64,000 nucleotides of DNA from Pirellula sp. SH-Sr6A. GTDB taxonomy: Bacteria > Planctomycetota > Planctomycetia > Pirellulales > Pirellulaceae. This document shows positions 34,305 to 42,337 of this stretch, one piece after another. Where the stretch lies: NCBI RefSeq assembly GCF_001610875.1, contig NZ_CP011272.1:1097988-1161987 (forward strand). The letters run 5' to 3'. Positions within the stretch are counted from its first letter, which is position 1; every line of letters begins with the position of its first letter. The notes under the pieces were generated by a model. That model had not been told where the DNA came from and did no database searches. It saw nothing but the letters and a program-made list of their open reading frames with translations. The position numbers were made by a program, and so were the translations under genes.

Positions 34305-35425
34305 TTTGAATTCGTTCGTTTGTAAAAGGGAAGTGGGACGATGGTCGCAGGTACAATCGAACCTCGAATGTCCACCTGCAACTCCGCTCCGGGCTGAACA
34401 AGATCGGGGTGAATATACGCCATGGCAATGGGGCAATCGAGGGTCGGCGAGAAACTGCCGCTCGTTACGGCTCCAATGGTTCGAGCATCGTTATCCAGTA
34501 CCGTGGCTCCCTGGCGGGCAGCCCTTTTTCCAGCCAGCTTCAATCCAACGCGCGCGGCGCCTGGACTCTGCGATTTCACCCGAGCCAGAGCCTCACTACC
34601 AATAAACTCGCGGTCTTGCAGATTGCAAGCGAATCCCAATCCGGCTTGGAAAGGATGGATGGATTCATCCAGTTCGTGACCATACAGTGGCATGCCCGCT
34701 TCAAGTCGGAGGGTATCGCGAGCGCCTAATCCAGCCGGCTTTACTCCGTGTTGACGCCCGGCCATCAAGATGTTTTCCCAAACACGCGGAGCATCTTCGC
34801 GACGCACGATCAGCTCCAAGCCGTCCTCACCGGTGTAACCTGTCCTAGACACGATGCACGGCTTGCTCATCTGATCGGTTACTTTGGCTTTGTAATACCC
34901 GAGGGTCAACGCGCTCTGGGGTAACAACGGCTTGCAAATCTCCAATGCCAATGGGCCCTGCACAGCAATCATGGCCGTGCTCTCGGTAGCGTCGAAGTAT
35001 TCGACGTCCGGGAAATCGGCCAGCTGGGGCTTGATCCACTGCGAGATCTTGGCATGGTTACCGGCGTTGACAACCAACAGGAAATAAACCTTCCCACTCG
35101 GGCTCTCCAAACAACTCACGAGAACGTCGTCGAGAATCCCACCTTCTTCGTTGCACATCAAAGAATAACGGACTTGCCCCACCTGCATGTCCATCACCCG
35201 CCTGGTGAGCAACCGGTCCAGCAGTTGATCCGCCCGAGGACCATCAAACCGAAGACGCCCCATGTGCGATATGTCAAACAAACCTGCAGCCGTCCGTGTT
35301 GCGACGTGCTCCGCCACAATTCCCTCGTACTGGATGGGCATAGCATAACCCGCAAACTCCGCCATGCGAGCGCCGTGAGATTGGTGCCAAGAATGCAATG
35401 GGGTCGATGCGAGTTGGGGACTCAT
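34301..35425 (-). CDS. gcvT: Aminomethyltransferase, glycine cleavage T protein
   Basis: This 374-residue protein starts at the ATG at 35425, where the family N-terminus TPLHSWHQSHGARMAEFAGY begins; earlier in-frame codons add an unrelated leader. The folate-binding region has YEGIVAEHVATRTAAGLFDI. VSRTGYTGEDGLELIVRRED, AGLGARDTLRLEAGMPLYGH and AVTSGSFSPTLDCPIAMAYI follow in the usual order. It transfers the methylene group to tetrahydrofolate and releases ammonia. It is the first gene of gcvT-gcvH-ligase and overlaps gcvH by four bases. Confidence 0.95.
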   Translation of the reverse strand: MSPQLASTPLHSWHQSHGARMAEFAGYAMPIQYEGIVAEHVATRTAAGLFDISHMGRLRFDGPRADQLLDRLLTRRVMDMQVGQVRYSLMCNEEGGILDDVLVSCLESPSGKVYFLLVVNAGNHAKISQWIKPQLADFPDVEYFDATESTAMIAVQGPLALEICKPLLPQSALTLGYYKAKVTDQMSKPCIVSRTGYTGEDGLELIVRREDAPRVWENILMAGRQHGVKPAGLGARDTLRLEAGMPLYGHELDESIHPFQAGLGFACNLQDREFIGSEALARVKSQSPGAARVGLKLAGKRAARQGATVLDNDARTIGAVTSGSFSPTLDCPIAMAYIHPDLVQPGAELQVDIRGSIVPATIVPLPFYKRTNSK

Positions 35426-35511
35426 GAATTCAATTGCCTTTTCAACGATCGGATGGGTTTGGCGAGAAGCATAACACAGGACGATCACACCAGGCAATAT
35501 GCAGCGATCCG

Positions 35512-38500
35512 CTACGGAGCCCGCGTCCCCACCCGCTTGAATAAGGATAAATCCAGATCCGGGTGGAATGGCGTTGAATTCGCCGGGGGACAAACGCGAG
35601 AACCAGCCCCTATCGATGTGATAAATCCCTCGTACCTGCCTACGTGCAACAGCGTCCGATCGCTTAAAAATCTCAGCCAGCGATTCGTCGGCGAAACATC
35701 ATCGCCATTGGCAGGAACCCCAAAGACCTTAAGTCTCATCTTTGTTTCCCAATCCCACAAATGGATTCGAGGACCAATGCTCAACGCCAACACGGAACCG
35801 TCCGGACTCAGCGCCAAATTCTCGACATTGTCCCTGGTCGAGTGAAGGGTACCATTTGGCGACCAGTTCAGACGATCCACTTCCCTAGCTTTCTCCACAT
35901 CGACAATGGATACCTCGGCCTGTCTCGCAACGAACAATCTACCATCGGGATGAAAGACACCCCTATTGCAATGAAGCGGGTACTCGACTACCCCCAATCG
36001 ACTCTTTCCACGCGAGTCCCAAATCTGCAAGCGTTCGTGGTAGAACGGAATAGCAACGAGCCGGCTTCCGTCCGGACTGAAAAGAGGCTGGACGCGACGG
36101 TTTTTGACATCTCCCAAATCGACTCGTCGAACACGATCCAGGTCAAAATCCCAAAGCCATAATTGACCTCCGTCGCAACCGATCGCCAACGATTTTCCAT
36201 CCGGAGAAAACGTTAGGTCCGCAATTTCGAATTCGAGCAACTCCAACTCCTTTTGGCTTTCCATCGTCGAACAGTCCAAGAGCTGGACGATTCGGTGTCG
36301 CAATTCCCCCGCGTTTCGCGCGACTGCAACCTTCTTTCCTGTCGGGCATTCCGCAAAGGGTGCGCCCGGGCTAGAGAAGAAAGGGGAATCCTTCAGAACC
36401 TCCCCACTTTCTAATTCGCTCCAGATCAATCTGCTGTGATCCCGAGACTGCGAAAGCACCAGTCGTTGGCTCGCAGCGACACCCACTGGGAGAAGGGCAC
36501 TGTCCGGATTGCTGTAGCCAAAGACCGAACTCTCTGAAAGGATTTGCACCAGACAATCCTTTTCTTCAGAGGGAGTGAAAAAGACAAACATTCCTCGTTT
36601 TTCATTCCAATCACAACTCTCTAGACGATCTTCCTGCCCACGTAGTTGCCGACTGCTCTGAATAAACCAAGTTTTGGTTGCGTTAGCTCGGGTCAACCCA
36701 TAAACCATCCCGCCATGCGAACCCGCTAGAAGTGCATTCCCAGAATTGAATTGCACCGTCGACATGGGCGTTGGCATGGTCATCGCATATTCCACTTCGC
36801 CGGTTTCCATCGACATGATGGTGAGTTTTGAGGCATAGTTCGTCGTCCCTAAAAATCGACTGTCAGGCGAAAAACATACACCCGTGGAATCCCCGTCTCC
36901 AACCTTATGGGACACCGTCCATTGATGCGCAGGCCAAACCAATGTCCCCTCTTTTTTTGTGGCGGCTGCGATCCATTTTCCATCGGGAGACCAAGTCAAT
37001 TCTCGCACGGACGAATCGTGACTTCCTCGATCATTCATGGTTCCAATATGCCGCCAACTCAAAACTTCCCACAATTCCATCGCGCCAAAGCGGTCCCCTG
37101 AGCACAACCATTTGCTATCCGGTGACCACACCAGCGCGCTAACCGTATTCTGATGCTTTGCAAAAACGTGCACTACGGAACGGGATTCCAATCCCCAAAT
37201 CCGGATGAGACCATCCTTCGCGCCAATTGCTAACCACGCACCATTGGGTGAGAAAGAGAGCGATGAGATCTCGACATCCGACACCTTGAAATCCCAAACT
37301 TTTTGGCCATTCTTACCGTCGAATAGCGTCACGTATCCGCGTTGAGAACCCATGGCAATCAAGTTACCCGATGGATGGGTCGAGCACGAACGCCAGCCGG
37401 GCGCCTGCATGAGTGGGGTTGCAAGACTAACCTTGTGATACTCATCGATCCAGTTTACGGCGAACCCTAAATGCTTGCTGTCGGTCGCCCGCTTCCAGTT
37501 TCCTAAGAAGTTCGCCACCATCGTTTGATCTCCTTGCTCGATGGCTGCGAAGGCTTCTTTGACCTCGAATGCCAACGCCCTCCTCACATTCAAAATCAAC
37601 CTTGGTGACTCATTCAACAACCCAAGGTCCTTGCGCCATACCCAAACCGCACAAAGAATCCCGAAAAATAGCACCCCAACCCCCGTAGAATAGGTGATAG
37701 CCGACACGAATCGACGATCGCGATAACGCGTTGCCTCGACAGGACGCCCTTGCAACCATGCCTCCAAGTCGGCTTGCAGTGCCGACATCGATTCGTACCT
37801 TGCCTCACGCTCCTCGCGCAGCGCTTGGAATGTGATCCAACCCAACGGACCGCGAAGCCAAGTCGTCAATTCGCGGACACTCGCTCGCCTTGCCTCGGCT
37901 ATGACGTCGTCTATCTGCGTACGAACATCGCGATGAGTGGGCGCATCGGCAATCGCTAACCGAGTGATGCCGCTGGCCGAACTCGATTTGGATCTCGATC
38001 CTGTCGCGATCATCACCCGCTCGTGCGAGAATCCGAATAACAACTCCAACAGAATCATCCCGAGTGAGTAAACATCCGAGCGAGGATCGACGTCCGACGC
38101 CCAACTCCGTTGCTCCGGGCTCGCGTACCGCGACGTCCCAACCCATTGGGAGGCAAAGGTCAAATGAACCGATTGATGCTGGCCTGTTGTTAACGCTTTC
38201 GCGATCCCAAAATCGATCACCTTGGGAATCGCCTCCCCTCGCTTCTGAAAAACGAGAATATTGCTTGGCTTCAAATCTCGGTGAATCACTCCTTTGTCAT
38301 GCGCGTGCGAGACGGCCTGGCAAATGCGAATCGCCAGCTCTACTCGATCGCGGATCGTCAAACGCATGCGATCGCAGAAGGCATCGAGAGGTATGCCCGG
38401 CACTTGCTCCATGGCGAAATAGACATACCCATCGACAGTTGTCCCCGATTCAATAAATCGGGCGATGTGAGGATGATCGAGTCGCTCCAGTATCTGTCGC

Positions 38501-38892
38501 TCCAATTCAAATCGACGGATGATCTGCCTGCTATCCATCCCGGGCTTGATCACTTTGATGGCGACCCGTTGCTTTCTGTCTTCGCGATCACACGCCAGAT
38601 AGACATCCCCCATCCCCCCCGAACCCAGACCCTCCAGAATTTCGAACCGCCCCACCTCCTTGCCAATTAGCCGCTGCGGAACATCCATCATCTGCCCCAG
38701 TGATGATGGCAGCGTTTCCATGAAGTCGCTCTGTAGATATCCTTCCAAAAGCGATTCCAACCACTCCCGTAATTCCGGACTCCCGGCGCAACGCTCCTTT
38801 AAAAAAGTTGTCCGCTCGGCTTCCGTTTCCAGTTGTAATAATTCTTCGAACAGCTGTTCGTCTTCGTTTCCTGGTCGCTCAGTAAGATTCAT
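35512..38892 (-). CDS. Membrane Ser/Thr protein kinase fused to WD40 repeats
   Basis: I prefer the ATG at 38892 (1126 residues), which starts like other planctomycete kinases with a short acidic leader (DEQLFEELLQLETEAERTTF); an upstream ATG at 39045 would add 51 residues. The kinase domain spans about 81-380, with P-loop GLGSGGMGDVY, VAIK Lys113, catalytic HRDLKPSN (Asp206), DFG as IDFGIAK (Asp228) and SPEQ in the APE position. A transmembrane helix lies at about 395-419, placing the remainder outside the cytoplasm. About 11 WD40-like blades follow (SLSFSPNGAWLAIGAKDGLI, DLTFSPDGKSLAIGCDGGQL). It is downstream of the hybrid kinase and may be co-transcribed with it. Confidence 0.92.
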   Translation of the reverse strand: MNLTERPGNEDEQLFEELLQLETEAERTTFLKERCAGSPELREWLESLLEGYLQSDFMETLPSSLGQMMDVPQRLIGKEVGRFEILEGLGSGGMGDVYLACDREDRKQRVAIKVIKPGMDSRQIIRRFELERQILERLDHPHIARFIESGTTVDGYVYFAMEQVPGIPLDAFCDRMRLTIRDRVELAIRICQAVSHAHDKGVIHRDLKPSNILVFQKRGEAIPKVIDFGIAKALTTGQHQSVHLTFASQWVGTSRYASPEQRSWASDVDPRSDVYSLGMILLELLFGFSHERVMIATGSRSKSSSASGITRLAIADAPTHRDVRTQIDDVIAEARRASVRELTTWLRGPLGWITFQALREEREARYESMSALQADLEAWLQGRPVEATRYRDRRFVSAITYSTGVGVLFFGILCAVWVWRKDLGLLNESPRLILNVRRALAFEVKEAFAAIEQGDQTMVANFLGNWKRATDSKHLGFAVNWIDEYHKVSLATPLMQAPGWRSCSTHPSGNLIAMGSQRGYVTLFDGKNGQKVWDFKVSDVEISSLSFSPNGAWLAIGAKDGLIRIWGLESRSVVHVFAKHQNTVSALVWSPDSKWLCSGDRFGAMELWEVLSWRHIGTMNDRGSHDSSVRELTWSPDGKWIAAATKKEGTLVWPAHQWTVSHKVGDGDSTGVCFSPDSRFLGTTNYASKLTIMSMETGEVEYAMTMPTPMSTVQFNSGNALLAGSHGGMVYGLTRANATKTWFIQSSRQLRGQEDRLESCDWNEKRGMFVFFTPSEEKDCLVQILSESSVFGYSNPDSALLPVGVAASQRLVLSQSRDHSRLIWSELESGEVLKDSPFFSSPGAPFAECPTGKKVAVARNAGELRHRIVQLLDCSTMESQKELELLEFEIADLTFSPDGKSLAIGCDGGQLWLWDFDLDRVRRVDLGDVKNRRVQPLFSPDGSRLVAIPFYHERLQIWDSRGKSRLGVVEYPLHCNRGVFHPDGRLFVARQAEVSIVDVEKAREVDRLNWSPNGTLHSTRDNVENLALSPDGSVLALSIGPRIHLWDWETKMRLKVFGVPANGDDVSPTNRWLRFLSDRTLLHVGRYEGFITSIGAGSRVCPPANSTPFHPDLDLSLFKRVGTRAP

Positions 38893-39065
38893 AGAACCAT
38901 CTACAGTATCGCTCGACAGATGCTTAGGGCTGTCTAATTCCAATGGACTCTGGACAACAAAAACCAGCGTTTTTGCGAATGAATCATGGTATCCCAGGCA
39001 TCGCTCAGATGCAATCAATCGCTCGGAAGGGGAGAAATGAATCAAGCCCGAAGGAGGTGCACTTG

Positions 39066-41822
39066 TTAGTTCTTTTTCAAGAGATGCTTCTCGAGAACCC
39101 TCGTCAACTCATACGCTTCGATCGGCTTGCGAAGATAGTCATCCATCCCAGCATCCAAACACTTCTCGCGATCGCCTTTAACTGCGTTCGCAGTAAGTGC
39201 TACGATCGGAAGTCTTCCGGAAAGCTCTCCTGCCTGTTCCCGGCGACGAATCTCCCTGGTTGCCGAAAATCCATCCATCTCAGGCATTTGGCAGTCCATC
39301 AATACGAGGTCATATCGTCGCTTCTCGATCGCCAACAATGCCTCGTCTCCGCTCTCCACCACGTCGCATGTGAAACCAGACAGCCTCAAAAGCTCCTTCA
39401 CATACAACTGATTAATCTTATTGTCCTCCGCCACCAGAATATGAAGCGAATGCTCATTCTCGCGCGCATCGACGGGTACGATCTCGTCCGGCAAGCTCGC
39501 CTTGGCCCTTCGATCAAAGCCTTCTCGAGTAGCTGTGGAGACCAGTCGGTTTTCATCGACGATGTCAAACGGTATCTGTACCCAGAAAGTGGAGCCTACA
39601 CCTAAACGGCTCGACACACCGATTTGCCCACCCATCAATTCGGTAAGACGCTGAGAAATGGAGAGCCCCAGTCCCGTTCCGCCATACCTGCGGGTTGTCG
39701 ACTGGTCGGCCTGGGTGAACGGTGAAAAAATATGGGCGATTCGATTGTCCGAGATGCCAATCCCCGTGTCGGTCACCGACAGCCTTATCGTCATACTAGC
39801 CGATTGCATTTGCGTACATTCGGCTTCCACTGTGATACTCCCGTGGCTCGTGAACTTGAACGCATTTCCGATCAGATTGAGGAGCACCTGCCGAAAACGT
39901 GTCTCGTCGCATCGTACCGCATGGCGTAACTCGGGCGCGAGCTTGCACGCCAACTCGATGCCCTTCCTCTTGGCTTCGATCGAAAAGACGCCCATCGTGT
40001 CGCGAATAAGCTGGTCTAAATGACATGGATTCCAATCCAGTTCGATTTTTCCAGCTTCGATTTTTGAAATATCGAGGATGTCATTGATAAGGCTCAATAG
40101 CGTTTGACCACTGCTTGTGCTGGCATCTACATATTCCCGCTGTTGCGGAGTGAGCTGGGTTGTCTGCAGCAGTTCATTCATCCCCAGAATTCCATTGAGC
40201 GGTGTCCGAAGCTCATGACTCATGGTTGCCAGGAATTCACTTTTGGCTTGACTGGTTCGCTCCGCTTCCTCCTTCGCTTGCTGCATCATTTCGGCGCGAC
40301 GAATACTCGTGACGTTCTCATGCGCGACGACCACTCTGACTGCCCCTGGACCGCTAAATCTGGATAGTCGGCACACGAACCATCTCTGTTCCGTGGGGGA
40401 GTGGCACTCGTATTCCAATGAGAATTCCGTCCTCAACCCAGCAATGATTTCTCGGATCGCGCGGTTGATCGTATTCGCTGCTTCCGGGGGATTCGATTTA
40501 CTGGCTTGGCAAGTCCAGAGATAATTCGTCCCAACCCCAACTTTTGCAGGATCGCCACCATTTTGCTCTGCGAATTCTCTCCACGATTTGTTGGTTGCTA
40601 GGATCACCCCATTTTCATCGAGTATGACAACCTGCGAAGAAAGGGCATCGAGCGCCGAGCGTGCGAAACGCTCGCTCTCACGCAATGCCGCTTCAGCCCC
40701 TCGCCGTTCCGTGATATCGATAACCGATCCCACGTAGCCTACAAAATTGTTCTCATGATCGAATTGCGGCGTGCCTGTATCCAAACACCACGCGTACGAT
40801 CCACCTGCGATGCGAAGACGATATTCCAGCCGAAACGGTTTGTGGAGTTCACAGGCTTCCCTGTACACTTCCTCGGACGCACGTCGATCCTCTGGATGGA
40901 CCGATTCGATCCAACCGTAACCGAGTGCCGTATCCTCCATCTGACCGGTGAGAAGGAACCATTGCCGGTTCACATACGTACGAGCGAGAAATTTATCGCT
41001 AACCCATATAATGACAGGCGCAGCATCCGCCATCGTTCGGAATCGGGCTTCACTGGCTCGTAATGCTTCGTCGGCTTTCACCTGGTCGGTTACATCCCTA
41101 GCGGTACCCGATATGCGAACAGGAATCCCACTTTTCTCGGTATAGACTCGACCTGTTTCGTGAATGAACCGAATACCGTCTGGCAGAATAATTCGATACA
41201 TGTGATCGAAAGGTTCTGACTTTCCTATAGCTTTCAGGATCGTATCCCGCACTCGATCTCGATCCTCCGGATGAAGGCACTTCAAATAGGAGGAGAAGGT
41301 GTTTTGAAAAGTTGCTGGATCCACCCCAAACATTTCGTGCAGCAAGTCCGACCACTCAAGTCGTCCGGTTTTCAAATCTCGAGTCCAGTACCCCAGACGG
41401 GCAATACGCACCGCCTCGGTGAGCCGAGCTTCGCTTTGACGAAGCGAGTCCGAGGTCCTCTTCCGCTCTACCGAATAACGAAGGGCGCGATCGAGGATCT
41501 CTGCATCCATCTGATTCTTAACGAGATATTCCTGAGCGCCATGCGAAACAGCTTCCAATGCAAGCCGTTCGTCCGCCTTCGCCGAAAGAACCACCACAGG
41601 TATAGAAGGGGCTTCCTGTTGAAGCCGCTGAAGCGTCTCAAGCCCCTGTGAATCGGGCAATCCAAGGTCCAAAAGGATGACATCAATGGGCCTCTCCGCA
41701 ATCACCGCGAGCGCACGCCCTAACCGTTCGACGTGAGTCAAATGGAATCGATCCAAATCGATCGCTTCTCGCGTCAGCAAAGCGTCTGTTGGGCTATCTT
41801 CAACTAGAAGTAATTTCATCAT
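39066..41822 (-). CDS. Hybrid sensor histidine kinase, REC-PAS3-HisKA-HATPase-REC
   Basis: In this 918-residue cytoplasmic kinase an N-terminal receiver (phospho-acceptor Asp in DVILLDLGLPDS) is followed by three PAS-like regions (about 135-245, 250-370 and 380-500). The dimerisation domain comes next with the phospho-His in FLATMSHELRTPLNGILG. A HATPase domain (N-box NLIGNAFKFT, G-boxes DTGIGIS and GGTGLGLSIS) leads to a C-terminal receiver with Asp in DLVLMDCQMPEMDG. No transmembrane segment is present, so input is probably intracellular and may come through the N-terminal receiver. It lacks its own HPt; the free HPt protein at 46811 is a candidate partner. Confidence 0.92.
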   Translation of the reverse strand: MMKLLLVEDSPTDALLTREAIDLDRFHLTHVERLGRALAVIAERPIDVILLDLGLPDSQGLETLQRLQQEAPSIPVVVLSAKADERLALEAVSHGAQEYLVKNQMDAEILDRALRYSVERKRTSDSLRQSEARLTEAVRIARLGYWTRDLKTGRLEWSDLLHEMFGVDPATFQNTFSSYLKCLHPEDRDRVRDTILKAIGKSEPFDHMYRIILPDGIRFIHETGRVYTEKSGIPVRISGTARDVTDQVKADEALRASEARFRTMADAAPVIIWVSDKFLARTYVNRQWFLLTGQMEDTALGYGWIESVHPEDRRASEEVYREACELHKPFRLEYRLRIAGGSYAWCLDTGTPQFDHENNFVGYVGSVIDITERRGAEAALRESERFARSALDALSSQVVILDENGVILATNKSWREFAEQNGGDPAKVGVGTNYLWTCQASKSNPPEAANTINRAIREIIAGLRTEFSLEYECHSPTEQRWFVCRLSRFSGPGAVRVVVAHENVTSIRRAEMMQQAKEEAERTSQAKSEFLATMSHELRTPLNGILGMNELLQTTQLTPQQREYVDASTSSGQTLLSLINDILDISKIEAGKIELDWNPCHLDQLIRDTMGVFSIEAKRKGIELACKLAPELRHAVRCDETRFRQVLLNLIGNAFKFTSHGSITVEAECTQMQSASMTIRLSVTDTGIGISDNRIAHIFSPFTQADQSTTRRYGGTGLGLSISQRLTELMGGQIGVSSRLGVGSTFWVQIPFDIVDENRLVSTATREGFDRRAKASLPDEIVPVDARENEHSLHILVAEDNKINQLYVKELLRLSGFTCDVVESGDEALLAIEKRRYDLVLMDCQMPEMDGFSATREIRRREQAGELSGRLPIVALTANAVKGDREKCLDAGMDDYLRKPIEAYELTRVLEKHLLKKN

Positions 41823-41884
41823 CGAAATCGGCTCTGCTCAGAACTTTCCTTCCCATGCCCCGATCACCCCAATACGAACACAGA

Positions 41885-42337
41885 CTACTTCCCAAGCTCA
41901 GGTATTAAGGCGACGGTAAACCAAAAAGTTTGAATGGAACGAATTACGTCCACGAAGGCTAAAAAGTCGACCGGCTTGACCACATAACAATTAGCATGAA
42001 GTTCGTAGGCTCGGGAAACATCCGCTCGACGCTGAGATGTCGTCAATACTACCACAGGAATCGAGCAGAGGCCCGAATCACCCTTGATTTCAGATAGCAC
42101 TTCATGGCCACCCTTGCGGGGCAAATTAAGATCCAAAAGAATCAAATCGGGAGTAGGGGAGGTGTTGTATACCCCTTGCTTCCTCAAAAACGCCATGGCT
42201 TCGACACCATCCATTGCTAAATGAAGCCGGTTCTGAATGGAGGTCATGCCAAATGCCTCGCGCGTTAATAACGCATCGCTTGGACTATCTTCGACGAGAA
42301 GAATTTCTACCGCTCGCCTATCGTCTTCAAATGACAT
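41885..42337 (-). CDS. Rcp1-type single-domain response regulator
   Basis: This 150-residue receiver domain has no output domain. The start at 42337 has an excellent GAGGGAGGACATT ribosome site, and the gene overlaps the upstream kinase by 11 bases. The phospho-acceptor is Asp69 in DLILLDLNLPRKGG, the acidic pocket is ILLVEDSPSD, and the conserved Lys is in CYVVKPVDFLAF. The C-terminal FWFTVALIPE tail resembles cyanobacterial phytochrome-partner regulators (Rcp1/CphA). It probably shuttles phosphate from the overlapping kinase. Confidence 0.92.
   Translation of the reverse strand: MSFEDDRRAVEILLVEDSPSDALLTREAFGMTSIQNRLHLAMDGVEAMAFLRKQGVYNTSPTPDLILLDLNLPRKGGHEVLSEIKGDSGLCSIPVVVLTTSQRRADVSRAYELHANCYVVKPVDFLAFVDVIRSIQTFWFTVALIPELGK

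Noticed and set aside
39049-39063. Strong plus-strand ribosome-site-like sequence AAGGAGGTGCAC
   Set aside because: It lies antisense between two minus-strand signalling genes and is followed by no credible plus-strand protein.
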